Of a stretch of DNA of 35,263 bases, positions 1 through 8,865 are shown in pieces; positions within the stretch are counted from its first letter, which is position 1; each line of letters begins with the position of its first letter. The notes beneath the pieces are model-generated. The model made no database searches. It had not been told where the DNA came from and worked only from the letters and a program-made list of their open reading frames with translations. This DNA comes from Bacteroidota bacterium (lineage in GTDB: Bacteria; Bacteroidota; Bacteroidia; 2-12-FULL-35-15): contig CANJPX010000032.1 of NCBI GenBank assembly GCA_947476185.1, positions 1-35,263 on the forward strand, read 5' to 3'. The translations under genes were made by a program, and so were the position numbers.

Positions 1-2
1 TA

Positions 3-905
3 AAGGATATCAGGCAATTAGTGATCGACGAGGTTGACCAAATGCTTAGTCTTGGTTTTCGCCAACAATTATTGAGTTTTTTGGAGACATTGCCAACAAA
101 GAGACAAAATTTAATGTTCTCAGCTACAATGAATGAGGAAATTGAACAAGTGATTGCAAAATATTTTTTTGAACCTCATAAGATCGAAGTTGCACCTCAT
201 GGAACTCCTCTGGAGCAAATCATTCAGCTATGTTATCATGTTCCGAATTTTAATACAAAAGTAAATTTGTTGGATCATTTGCTTAACACAGATGCTGAAT
301 TAAATAAGGTATTGGTGTTTGTTTCAACAAAAAAATTAGCAGATAGTTTGTTTGATCAGCTGAAAAATAAATTCACTGATGATGTTGCTGTTATCCATTC
401 TAATTTAGCGCAAACTGCCCGTATCAATTCATTGAGACAATTCCATGAAGGAACAAAACGAGTATTGATCGCCACAGATATTCTTGCCAGAGGTCTTGAT
501 ATTTCGGATGTAACCCATGTAATAAATTTTGACACACCAGAAACGCCGGAAGATTATATCCACAGGATCGGAAGGACCGGCCGTGCCAACAAGATAGGAA
601 CAGCCATCACATTTATTACAGAAGCGGAACAAGAATATCAAGTCGAAATTGAACGCGTAATGAACAAGATCATTCCTTACGAGTCGTTACCATCCTATGT
701 CGTTATTTCAAAAATGCTTACTGATGATGAGATGCCAAAAATTGTTGACAGGATAAAACAGAAAAAAGGGAAAGATACTTATGTACCCGGACCTGCTTTC
801 CATGAGAAAAAGGAAAAAAATAAAAAAGTAAATCTTGGCGGACCTGCACAAAAAGAAAAATTGAAAGGCAAAGATGCAAAGATCAGAACCTTTAGAAGAA
901 ATTAA
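3..905 (+). CDS. DEAD-box RNA helicase, C-terminal part (5' end outside window)
   Basis: This is an ATP-dependent RNA helicase, probably acting in ribosome assembly or RNA turnover. The reading frame is open from the left edge, so the N-terminal Q-motif and Walker A are missing. Visible motifs, in order, are motif II as [10 protein letters not shown] (DEVD instead of DEAD), motif III SAT (MFSATMNEE), motif IV (VLVFVSTKK), motif V ([13 protein letters not shown]) and motif VI (HRIGRTGRA). The C-terminal tail of about 70 residues is Lys-rich and low in complexity, as is common for RNA-binding tails of bacterial DEAD-box proteins. The next gene starts 8 nt downstream on the same strand. The family call is certain. 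The subfamily (RhlE/DbpA-like) cannot be fixed without the N-terminus. Confidence 0.93.
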   Translation, partial: KDIRQLVIDEVDQMLSLGFRQQLLSFLETLPTKRQNLMFSATMNEEIEQVIAKYFFEPHKIEVAPHGTPLEQIIQLCYHVPNFNTKVNLLDHLLNTDAELNKVLVFVSTKKLADSLFDQLKNKFTDDVAVIHSNLAQTARINSLRQFHEGTKRVLIATDILARGLDISDVTHVINFDTPETPEDYIHRIGRTGRANKIGTAITFITEAEQEYQVEIERVMNKIIPYESLPSYVVISKMLTDDEMPKIVDRIKQKKGKDTYVPGPAFHEKKEKNKKVNLGGPAQKEKLKGKDAKIRTFRRN

Positions 906-913
906 ATATTTTC

Positions 914-1135
914 ATGCGATCTGAACAGCAAAATAATCCGCTGCATGGCAAAACTTTAGAAATGATCCTGAATCATTTGATTGCCTTTTATGGTTGGGAA
1001 AATTTAGCTTATCACATCGAAATAAACTGCTTCAAAAAAGACCCTAGTGTCAAATCCAGCTTAAAATTTCTCCGTGCTACACCTTGGGCAAGAAAAAAAG
1101 TTGAAGATCTGTATCTGGAGATCCTCGAAGGCTAA
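914..1135 (+). CDS. VF530 (DUF2132) family DNA-binding protein
   Basis: A 73-residue protein that matches the small VF530 family throughout. It has the hallmark NPLHGKTLE near the N-terminus, FYGWENL, the [18 protein letters not shown] block and the closing TPWAR segment. The family is a small helical fold described as DNA-binding from structural work. Its physiological role is unknown, so none is claimed here. It starts 8 nt after the helicase stop and is probably co-transcribed with it. The length is normal for the family. Confidence 0.85.
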   Translation: MRSEQQNNPLHGKTLEMILNHLIAFYGWENLAYHIEINCFKKDPSVKSSLKFLRATPWARKKVEDLYLEILEG

Positions 1136-1194
1136 AATTCAGGATTAATTCTATACTGGAAACGCCTATAAAGTCTAAACAAATCCATTCCACT

Positions 1195-1215
1195 CCTAAA
1201 CCCTAAATCCTAAAT
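1195..1215. repeat. short (CCTAAAN)3 heptad repeat
   Basis: Three consecutive 7-nt units (CCTAAAC, CCTAAAT, CCTAAAT) lie in the 128-bp gap before the macroglobulin gene. A short inverted repeat, TTCCAT / ATGGAA (1216-1221 and 1229-1234), follows directly. No clear promoter of the Bacteroidota TAnnTTTG type is seen in this gap. Confidence 0.5.
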
Positions 1216-1263
1216 TTCCATTCCCTTTATGGAATATTAATTCCTCCTGCATCTTAATGGCAA

Positions 1264-4200
1264 ATGAATCAAAAACATAGAGCCATGAGAAATTTTAAAA
1301 TAAACAGAATTGTGCCGATCGCAGGAATAAGCCTGGCAATGTTGGCAATGGTAGCTTGGATCACTCCAAGTAATTACTACCAGTTAGCGATGGATAACGA
1401 ATTTATCCGTTCCATAAAAAGTAAACTAAGCGCTTATCAACAAAAACTCCCGGAAGACCGGTTATATGTTCAGTTCGATAAGCCTTTTTATGAGCCGGGG
1501 GACAATATCTGGTTCACGACCTATGTTAGAGACGGGCAATCAATGAAAGCATCCCAAAAAAGCGAAATTGTCCATGTAGAATTCTTAAACCCAAAGGGGA
1601 CAATTGAAAAAACCATCAATATTATTGCAAAAAATGGTGTTGCTGCCGGTGATTTTGTTTTAGATGCCGAGGCACTTGGTGGGCTTTATAAAGTAAGAGC
1701 TTATACTAATTGGATGAAAAACGAAGGAGAAAATAACGTCTTTGAAAAAGAATTACAAGTGCAAGATATTGTACTTCCAAATTTAAAAATGAAATTAGAT
1801 TTCGAGAAAAAAGCATTTGGAGCAGGTGATGAAGTTGTTGCAAAACTCGAATTGAATACAAATGAAAATAAACCACTCAGCAATTACAAAATAAAATTTG
1901 TAGGTAATTTAAATGGTCAGCAATTTATTGCGAAAGCGGATGAAACAGATGAGAACGGAATAAAATATTTAAAATTTGATCTTCCGAAAGAATTAAAAAC
2001 AAGTGATGGTCTGCTAAATGTCATGATAGAATACAATGGTTTGACAGAAAGCATCTCCCGTTCCATTCCTATCCTATTAAATAAAATTCAATTTACATTA
2101 TTCCCTGAAGGAGGCGATCTTGTTACTGGATTGGAAAGTAATGTTGCATTCAGAGCCTTAAATGAATTTAATAAACCTGCGGATATTGAAGGTATAGTAG
2201 TAAACGAAAAGGGCAATCAGGTAAGTTCATTCAGCAGTTATCACATGGGAATGGGTTCATTCAATTTTACACCTCAGGGAAATGAAAAATACACAGTAAA
2301 AATTACGAAACCGGAAGGTATAGCAGAAACATTTGCATTACCTCAATCGTTATCACGTGGTTATGTAATGAATGTGGATAATTCGAAAAACGGAGAAGTT
2401 GCGGTGAATGTCAATACGACCGAGACAGAAGATCTGTCATTGATCGCTCAAGTGAGAGGAAAAATTTATTATTCAACCGAGATATCAGCAAAAAAAGGAA
2501 GCAACAAAATTATTTTCCCTACTTCGAATTTCCCAATTGGTGTTTCACAAATAACATTATTTGATTCCAAAGGTGTTCCACGTTCAGAACGATTGGCTTT
2601 TGTAAACAAAGACAAACAGTTAAATATTTCAATTGAAACAGATAAAGACAAATATCTTCCAAGAGAAAAAGTAAAAATGACTATCACAGTAAAAGATGAG
2701 CGCGGAATACCAATGCCGGCAAATCTTTCATTGTCAGTAGTAAATGACCAATTAATTTCATTTGCTGATGACAAATCAGGAAATATATTATCACAATTAC
2801 TTTTACAACAAGACATCAAAGAAAAAGTAGAAGAACCAGCATTTTATTTCTCAAACAAAGAACCAAAAGCAGATAAGGCGTTGGATTACCTTTTACTAAC
2901 AGCTGGATGGAGACGATTCACTTGGGAAAAATTAATGGATGACAACATGGCTACTGCAGCCTTTCCGGGAGAACGAGCAATTATCGCGGGTACAGTAATA
3001 GATGCCTCAACAGGAAAAGTAATTACAAGTGCAAAAATAAAGATCAATAATGGAGGTGAATATGAAACAGATGAAAACGGAAAATTCATTTTCAATAAAT
3101 TAGATCTGAGTAATCCTGTTACTTTATCCTATTCAGCATCCGGATATGGTCCACAATCACAATACATACAAAATTATGATCAGGGAATTGTAATGTATAT
3201 GTATGATAACAATTACTATAAAAATTATTACAACTTACAAGGTTCATCAAGATCACGAGTTGAAATGGACGAAATGGCGGCGATGCCTGCTGAAGCACCA
3301 ATGGGTGGAGCAGGAGCAAACATGAAAGATGAAGAAATGAATCAGGAAAATCGTCCAATGAAAATAGCCAATGTCAAACAAAAAAGTGCAAAAAATGGAA
3401 ACGGAGAACAAGCATTTGCTGGAATTGAAGAAAAGAATGTCGATATAAAAGTTTCTAAAGCTGACAAAAAGATTGCCCACGATGGTATTGAAGATGTTGC
3501 TTCAAAATCGGCAGACAGACGCGACGGAAGATTCAGGATGGCAGAATTAGCAAAAAATGAAGTGCAACAACAAAACATCATGACCTATTACCGTGCGAGA
3601 CAATTTGCCACTCCGGTTTATGACCAAAAAGAAAATGTTGAAACAAGGACAGATTTCAGGAATACTATATATTGGAATCCTAATGTGGAAGTGGATAGAA
3701 CCGGAACAAAAACTTTGGAATTCTATGCTTCTGATGATATTACCTCCTTCAGAACAACAGCCGAAGGCATTGCATCAGATGGTACAGTTGGGAGAACAGA
3801 AAAAAACTTCTTCACACAATTACCATTTGCAATGACAACAAAAATTCCGGTTGAAGTAGCAACTGAGGACAATGTTTCGATCCCTTTAACATTAAAAAAT
3901 AACACAGATAAACCATTGGGTGGAGCATTAACAATAATTTCTCCTGATGGCTTACAAGCAATAGTTGATATTCCAACAGCACAAATTATAATGCCTGGAA
4001 AAGCAAAAACAATTTATCTGGATTATAAAGTATTGGATAAAATTGGCTATGGCGAATTCACAATTTCTTTCCGAGCATGTGGATTAGGGGATGCTTTTAC
4101 TCAAAAAATAAAGATCGCACCAAAAGGATTTCCAGTAAATGCATCTTTCTCAGGACAAGATATGGAAAAGGACTTTTCATTTGAGATGAACAAAGTAGTG

Positions 4201-5724
4201 AATGGATCATTAAAAATGAGTTTTACGGCTTATCCAAATGTTGTGAATGACTTAATGAAAGGTGTCGAAGGGATTTTATCAGAACCATATGGTTGTTTTG
4301 AACAAACATCCTGTACTGCATATCCGAACGCGATGGTTTTGGATTATTTAAAATCAACAGACAGCAAAGATTCAAAAACAATTTCATATGCGAGCGATCT
4401 GTTGAACAGAGGTTACAAACGATTAACAACATTTGAGACGAAAGACAAAGGTTATGAATGGTTTGGTGCTTCACCGGCACACGAAGGATTGACTGCTTAT
4501 GGCATCATGGAATTTGCAGACATGAAAAAAGCAGGAGCAGATGTAGATCAAAAAATGGTAGACCGCACTTCTGAATGGTTAATGAGTCACAAAGACGGTA
4601 AAGGAGGATTTCAAAGAGAAGGTCACGCATACCATGATTTCGGAAGGATCAGCAATGATATTCTAAATGCATACACGGTGTATGCATTAGCTGAAGCTGG
4701 CTATACGGACATCAAAAAAGAATTTGAGACATCCTATAAAAAAGCAATGGAATTAAAAGATCCATATATGCTGGCGATGATGGCAAATGCTTCTTTCAAA
4801 TTAAACGAAACCTCAAAAGCCGAAGAAGCAATGAATGCACTTTTATCCAAACAGGATAAAAATGGCAGCTGGACAGGTACAACACATTCAATCACTTACT
4901 CACAAGGACAATCATTAACGATAGAAACAACATCCCTAAGTATCCTTGCAATTTTAAAAACACAAGGCAAAAACGCTAATGCTCTTCAAAGCGCAGTTCA
5001 ATTTTTAGTTGGTGCAAGAAGTGGTTCCGGGGTATTCAGCAGTACACAAGGGACAATATTAGCGTTGAAAGCATTGACTGAATATGCAAAATTCAGTAAA
5101 AAGACTAATGAGGATGGAACTGTTGACATTTTTGTAGACGGAAAAAAAGTTGCTGAAAGAACTTACAAAGCTGGAGAAAAAGGGTCAATCGTAATTGATG
5201 GAATGGAAGAATTTGTAAAAGGAGAAGGCAAACACGATGTGAAAGTAAAATACATTGGAGTAAAAACACCTTTACCATATTCTGTCTCTGCAACATGGAA
5301 TACAACTCTTCCTGTAAGTGATGTAGCATGTGCAATCGACCTTAAAACAAAACTTGCAACAAAAACTGCAACAGTTGGAGAAACGGTAAGAATGACAGCA
5401 ACAATCACTAACAAAAAGAATGAAGAAGTTCCTAGCACAATGGCAATCATTGGGATACCCGCAGGATTCACAGTTCAACCATGGCAGTTAAAAGAATTGC
5501 AGGATAAAAAGATATTCGATTACTACGAAATTGTAGGTAACAATATTGCAATTTATTATCGCGGTTTAGGTCCGAAATCTGTGAAAGAGATCAATCTGGA
5601 TCTTAAAGCAGAAATGCCCGGAGAATATGATGCACCAGCATCGTCCGCATACTTGTATTATACCAATGAATTTAAAACATGGAGTGGTTTAGAAAAAGTA
5701 ACGATCAAAAAAACGGTGCTCTAA
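1264..5724 (+). CDS. alpha-2-macroglobulin family protein with thioester motif
   Basis: A large envelope protein of 1486 residues. In Bacteroidota such proteins are thought to trap foreign proteases in the periplasm or at the surface. A hydrophobic segment near residues 16-32 (IVPIAGISLAMLAMVAWI) is a signal or membrane anchor. The MG2-like domain follows (LYVQFDKPFYEPGDNIWF, about residues 67-84). A carboxypeptidase-like regulatory insert lies at about 569-620 (AGTVIDASTGK...), then a low-complexity Met/Ala/Gly-rich stretch near 700-730, then the A2M domain. The thioester motif is GCFEQ with Cys1011 and Gln1014, followed by the alpha-toroid (about 1010-1270) and a receptor-binding-like C-terminus. 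An alternative start is the Met at 1288, which would still include the anchor. The usual partner PBP1C is not adjacent. The family call is very sure; the substrate is unknown. Confidence 0.92.
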   Translation: MNQKHRAMRNFKINRIVPIAGISLAMLAMVAWITPSNYYQLAMDNEFIRSIKSKLSAYQQKLPEDRLYVQFDKPFYEPGDNIWFTTYVRDGQSMKASQKSEIVHVEFLNPKGTIEKTINIIAKNGVAAGDFVLDAEALGGLYKVRAYTNWMKNEGENNVFEKELQVQDIVLPNLKMKLDFEKKAFGAGDEVVAKLELNTNENKPLSNYKIKFVGNLNGQQFIAKADETDENGIKYLKFDLPKELKTSDGLLNVMIEYNGLTESISRSIPILLNKIQFTLFPEGGDLVTGLESNVAFRALNEFNKPADIEGIVVNEKGNQVSSFSSYHMGMGSFNFTPQGNEKYTVKITKPEGIAETFALPQSLSRGYVMNVDNSKNGEVAVNVNTTETEDLSLIAQVRGKIYYSTEISAKKGSNKIIFPTSNFPIGVSQITLFDSKGVPRSERLAFVNKDKQLNISIETDKDKYLPREKVKMTITVKDERGIPMPANLSLSVVNDQLISFADDKSGNILSQLLLQQDIKEKVEEPAFYFSNKEPKADKALDYLLLTAGWRRFTWEKLMDDNMATAAFPGERAIIAGTVIDASTGKVITSAKIKINNGGEYETDENGKFIFNKLDLSNPVTLSYSASGYGPQSQYIQNYDQGIVMYMYDNNYYKNYYNLQGSSRSRVEMDEMAAMPAEAPMGGAGANMKDEEMNQENRPMKIANVKQKSAKNGNGEQAFAGIEEKNVDIKVSKADKKIAHDGIEDVASKSADRRDGRFRMAELAKNEVQQQNIMTYYRARQFATPVYDQKENVETRTDFRNTIYWNPNVEVDRTGTKTLEFYASDDITSFRTTAEGIASDGTVGRTEKNFFTQLPFAMTTKIPVEVATEDNVSIPLTLKNNTDKPLGGALTIISPDGLQAIVDIPTAQIIMPGKAKTIYLDYKVLDKIGYGEFTISFRACGLGDAFTQKIKIAPKGFPVNASFSGQDMEKDFSFEMNKVVNGSLKMSFTAYPNVVNDLMKGVEGILSEPYGCFEQTSCTAYPNAMVLDYLKSTDSKDSKTISYASDLLNRGYKRLTTFETKDKGYEWFGASPAHEGLTAYGIMEFADMKKAGADVDQKMVDRTSEWLMSHKDGKGGFQREGHAYHDFGRISNDILNAYTVYALAEAGYTDIKKEFETSYKKAMELKDPYMLAMMANASFKLNETSKAEEAMNALLSKQDKNGSWTGTTHSITYSQGQSLTIETTSLSILAILKTQGKNANALQSAVQFLVGARSGSGVFSSTQGTILALKALTEYAKFSKKTNEDGTVDIFVDGKKVAERTYKAGEKGSIVIDGMEEFVKGEGKHDVKVKYIGVKTPLPYSVSATWNTTLPVSDVACAIDLKTKLATKTATVGETVRMTATITNKKNEEVPSTMAIIGIPAGFTVQPWQLKELQDKKIFDYYEIVGNNIAIYYRGLGPKSVKEINLDLKAEMPGEYDAPASSAYLYYTNEFKTWSGLEKVTIKKTVL

Positions 5725-5734
5725 TTTCCCGACA

Positions 5735-5759
5735 CTGCTCGAAATGACATTTCGAGCAG
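5735..5759. repeat. 25-nt near-perfect palindrome after the macroglobulin gene
   Basis: Two 12-nt arms, CTGCTCGAAATG and CATTTCGAGCAG, are exactly complementary and separated by one base. The element starts 10 nt after the stop codon of the macroglobulin gene, so it may end that transcript, but no T-run follows. The right half, with its following AAAAATTCTG, resembles the GACATTTCGAGC... type of dispersed intergenic element. More degenerate copies lie at 14488-14510 and 31054-31075. Confidence 0.75.
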
Positions 5760-5825
5760 AATTGAAAAATTCTGTATCACAGGAAATAATAAAAGAAAAG
5801 AAAAATCGTTTAATACAAAAAACAA

Positions 5826-6377
5826 ATGAACAGCTGTAGAGAGTTTAGAGAGGAACAAAGGAATTTTAGAGAAGGTAACAATCTAAGATCTTTACCGGAG
5901 GATTTTGCCGGAGCTCTGCGGTTATTCATTTTATTTTTCTTATTAGTTCAAAATGCTCATTCACAAACTAACACCGGAAATCAACAATATGCGTTGAATG
6001 ATCCTCGCAACCCGGATTGCCCTTGTCATAAATATCAGAAGCTGGCAGATGATGCATATAAACAAACACAAGATGGAAATAAACAGCAATTTGCTTTGAA
6101 TGTAAATGTCACTGATCAGTTGGACAATAAGTTCAACCCAAAAGAGAACATTCTAAATCAGGAAAATAACGTTGGCAACGATAATTTATCTTATCAAGGA
6201 AAAAAAGATCTTATTTCAGCAAAGAAGTTCTCGCCAGCGAGTTCAGGAAGCTCAGGAGCAAAAATTAAAAAGAAAAGTTCAGGACTGTGGTTTAGAAAAA
6301 AAATAAACAGGGCAAAATTAAAAAATTCAAGAATAAGAAAAGTTCATCCTAATTATTCTGTATGTTACAAATGGTAA
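5826..6377 (+). CDS. small exported protein of unknown function
   Basis: I do not recognise this 183-residue protein. A hydrophobic stretch, LRLFILFFLLVQNAHSQ, at about residues 31-47 reads like a signal peptide cleaved before Gln, as is common in Bacteroidota. This means the annotated ATG gives an unusually long n-region of about 30 residues, and the true start may be a later non-ATG codon. The mature part has CPCHKY (two Cys), an Asn/Gln-rich middle and a strongly basic tail rich in Lys/Arg/Ser. Its stop codon directly abuts the stop codon of the convergent DinB-like gene. Whether it is translated is uncertain. Confidence 0.55.
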   Translation: MNSCREFREEQRNFREGNNLRSLPEDFAGALRLFILFFLLVQNAHSQTNTGNQQYALNDPRNPDCPCHKYQKLADDAYKQTQDGNKQQFALNVNVTDQLDNKFNPKENILNQENNVGNDNLSYQGKKDLISAKKFSPASSGSSGAKIKKKSSGLWFRKKINRAKLKNSRIRKVHPNYSVCYKW

Positions 6378-6833
6378 TTAAACCAATCCAAATTGTTTGC
6401 AATGATGAACGGCATGTTTGTATAATAAATGAATCCACTCATCAAAATTCAGATCACCAAAGAAAGGATTTGTAATTGTAGCACCTTCATTATTTTCAAA
6501 ATAATTTATAAAGGAATTTATTTGCTGTTCATATTCCAGCAAAGCCAATTGCATTGTTGAATTCTTAGTTGGAATAGGCGTTTCAGACATTAAAGCGTTC
6601 TTAGTATTGGGTTTGAATTCTTTATCACTCATTGCAAACTCCTTATACTTACCAACATTTTCTTTTGAAGAATGTAAGGGTTGGTTATTTTTTCCGGTAG
6701 CATAACTTACCGAATCTGACATATGCTCAACCATTTGTTGCGCATTCAACACACCCCAATTTCCTTTTGCATCTGAATTAAGTTTTACTGTCAATTTAGG
6801 AAATTCTGTTTTAAGAAAATTTAATTTACCCAT
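6378..6833 (-). CDS. DinB/DUF1569-like protein
   Basis: A 151-residue protein with the layout of the DinB-like four-helix superfamily. It has an N-terminal WGVLNAQQMVEHMSDSV helix, a central MSDKEFKPNTK stretch and a C-terminal GDLNFDEWIHLLYKHAVHHCKQFGL helix whose His residues fit the metal-binding pattern of the fold. Such proteins are putative metal-dependent transferases or hydrolases, and no substrate can be named. It is the last gene of the minus-strand run that begins with paaA, one nucleotide after the TonB/MORN gene, so it is probably co-transcribed with it. Similar domains in Bacteroidota are sometimes found with phenylacetate genes; I recall this but cannot check it here. Confidence 0.7.
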   Translation of the reverse strand: MGKLNFLKTEFPKLTVKLNSDAKGNWGVLNAQQMVEHMSDSVSYATGKNNQPLHSSKENVGKYKEFAMSDKEFKPNTKNALMSETPIPTKNSTMQLALLEYEQQINSFINYFENNEGATITNPFFGDLNFDEWIHLLYKHAVHHCKQFGLV

Positions 6834-6834
6834 T

Positions 6835-8421
6835 TTATCTTAGTTTATATTTTATTGGTAAGTTAAATGAAACTGGAACCGGCCTTCCATTTTGCATTCC
6901 GGGTGTCCAACGAGGCATGATCTCCACGATCCTTTTTGCTTCCTGATCACAACCGGCACCTCCTGGGACACCTCTAAGTATTTTAACATTACTTATTTCT
7001 CCTAAATTATCAACAACAAATGATACGTATACAATACCTTGAATAGCAGATTCCTTTTCCTTCTGTGGATAAACAATATTCTTTTGAATAAATTCCATCA
7101 TCATATTTTCGCCACCTGGAAAAACCGGCATAATATCAACAATTGCCAAAGGAGATTCTGAAACTTTGACAACATCATTAACACTCGGTGGCTGAGGAGG
7201 AGTGTCCTTGTTGGAAACAAAAGTATAACCATAATCATAAACAGAAGTTTCTTTGCCATTGGCATTGTAAAATTTCCAAACAAAGATCCTCACACCTTTA
7301 TTATGTTTTCCCGAACAAACCAATTTCCCCTTCTCGTAATATCTTGCATCACCATCAAGTTTGTTTGAATTATAATTCAATTCTGATGCTACTGCTCCTT
7401 TCTCATCATAAGCCATCCACATTCCCGATTTTTCACCAATAATAAATTGTCCTTTTTGAGAAATTGTTCCATCCTTATAATAATAAACACCTTCCCCATT
7501 CTTCTCACCATTTTTAAAATTTATTTTTGAATTCAATTCACCTGTCGGATAATAATAAATCCAGACACCATCATTTTTCCCATTTAAAAAATTACCTTCT
7601 TCGTAAACTGCACCCTTTCTGGAATATTTGGCATATCCATTCTTTTGGGAATCTTTATAATTAATTTCCTCGGAAATCTTCCCATCCTTATCATAAAAAC
7701 GAATTTGTCCATTCCCATCTTTCAATGTACAACAATCAACAGGTTTGCCATCAGAGGTATTTGAAGCAATTACATTATATGGACTACCTTTTTTATAAAC
7801 AATATTTTCCCATAGGGTACCATCTTCGTAATAAAAAAAATAAGAACTGTCCCTTAATGCACCTCTCCTGAATTTTTGTTCTTTAAGATTCCCATTTTCG
7901 TAATATCTTTTTGAAATTCCATTTAAGGTATCACCAATATAATTTTGTGTTTCAGATATTTTTCCATTCTCATAATAATAAGTTGATAGCCCTTGTATAC
8001 TATCATTCACATACTTCGTTTCAAATGAAGGATTTCCATTTTTAAAAAGACCTTTAACAATGCCATTCTTTTTACCATTTTTGTAATTCATAGTGCAAGA
8101 TAATTTGCCATCAGAATAAAAGGACTCCCATAAACCTTCCTTATAACCATTCAAATAAGAACCTCTCTGCTGCAATGTATCATTCATTCCAATAAACTCC
8201 CAAACACCATCCCTATTATCATTTTTATAATTTCCTTTAGTTAACGTCTTACCCTTATAGATCATCTCATAGGAACCATTTTTTATTTTGGAATCTCCAA
8301 CCACCTGGTACTTATTATAATAATTAATGGCGACAGTATCAGAAATTTGAATCTGAGAATAGGACGTGTTTATCTTTATAAAAAAAGATAAAAGCAGAAA
8401 AAATAAAGAATTAATTTTCAC
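6835..8421 (-). CDS. MORN-repeat protein with C-terminal TonB domain
   Basis: A 528-residue exported protein. The signal peptide is SLFFLLLSFFIKINTSYSQ. Residues about 45-400 consist of many MORN_2/YwqK-like repeats of about 22 residues (YYENGKISE, YYPTGELNSK, YYKDGTISQKG and others), which form a beta-meander. The last 95 residues or so are a TonB C-terminal domain (IVYPQKEKESAIQGIVYVSFVVD, ending PVSFNLPIKYKL). The start codon is GTG at 8419-8421 and overlaps the TAG stop of the upstream gene by one base, which suggests translational coupling. There is no N-terminal TonB membrane anchor beyond the signal sequence, so it is probably a periplasmic or outer-membrane protein and not a classical energy transducer. 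Confidence 0.85.
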   Translation of the reverse strand: MKINSLFFLLLSFFIKINTSYSQIQISDTVAINYYNKYQVVGDSKIKNGSYEMIYKGKTLTKGNYKNDNRDGVWEFIGMNDTLQQRGSYLNGYKEGLWESFYSDGKLSCTMNYKNGKKNGIVKGLFKNGNPSFETKYVNDSIQGLSTYYYENGKISETQNYIGDTLNGISKRYYENGNLKEQKFRRGALRDSSYFFYYEDGTLWENIVYKKGSPYNVIASNTSDGKPVDCCTLKDGNGQIRFYDKDGKISEEINYKDSQKNGYAKYSRKGAVYEEGNFLNGKNDGVWIYYYPTGELNSKINFKNGEKNGEGVYYYKDGTISQKGQFIIGEKSGMWMAYDEKGAVASELNYNSNKLDGDARYYEKGKLVCSGKHNKGVRIFVWKFYNANGKETSVYDYGYTFVSNKDTPPQPPSVNDVVKVSESPLAIVDIMPVFPGGENMMMEFIQKNIVYPQKEKESAIQGIVYVSFVVDNLGEISNVKILRGVPGGAGCDQEAKRIVEIMPRWTPGMQNGRPVPVSFNLPIKYKLR

Positions 8422-8864
8422 TATTCGTGTGATTTTTTTAGTTCCTTCGGAAAATCTGTTTTAACGATATAAACTCCATTCAAAGGGTTTTCCATAGGAA
8501 TAGCATCACGCAAATAAAAGTATAAATGAGTATCGTTTGTTAAATCCTCAACAATTTTTTCTGTTTTTTTCAATAATTTTTTTGAAACTGCGAACTGCAT
8601 TGTCTTTCCACTTTCTGTAATGCAATCAACAATTGTCATGTCCCATATTTCAAAGCTAAAAGGTTTATCATCGGGAAATAAACCTGCTAAAGTATAAATT
8701 GCATTATTTAATATTTTGAATTCCTTCACAGGTTCCGAAACTAGAAATTCATCTTCCCACAAATGTTTAATATTATCTTCTGATTCTTGTCCTTCGTAAA
8801 GATCGTTAGCCAATCCCACGTTGAATTCGGAGTTTACCAATATAAAATGTAAATGTAAGTTCAT
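8421..8864 (-). CDS. conserved protein of unknown function in the paa run
   Basis: I do not recognise a family. The frame is open further upstream (to 8927), but the ATG at 8862-8864 is preferred. It gives MNLHLHFILVNSEF and avoids a 60-nt overlap with paaY, whose stop lies one base upstream. The resulting 147-residue protein is acidic, with no signal peptide or membrane helix. It has a beta-rich N-terminus and the segment HLYFYLRDAIPMENPLNG near the C-terminus. It sits between paaY and the TonB/MORN gene with overlapping or adjoining ends, so it is transcribed with them. A cytosolic role is likely; nothing more can be said. Confidence 0.65.
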   Translation of the reverse strand: MNLHLHFILVNSEFNVGLANDLYEGQESEDNIKHLWEDEFLVSEPVKEFKILNNAIYTLAGLFPDDKPFSFEIWDMTIVDCITESGKTMQFAVSKKLLKKTEKIVEDLTNDTHLYFYLRDAIPMENPLNGVYIVKTDFPKELKKSHE

Positions 8865-8865
8865 A

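Noticed and set aside
1195..1215. Telomere-like CCCTAAA repeat
   Set aside because: Three degenerate units only, in the middle of bacterial sequence. It is a chance or simple-repeat similarity and not a replicon end.
2469..2819. 116-codon minus-strand frame inside the macroglobulin gene
   Set aside because: It lies wholly within a well-supported gene on the other strand, with Ser/Phe-rich composition typical of antisense translation.
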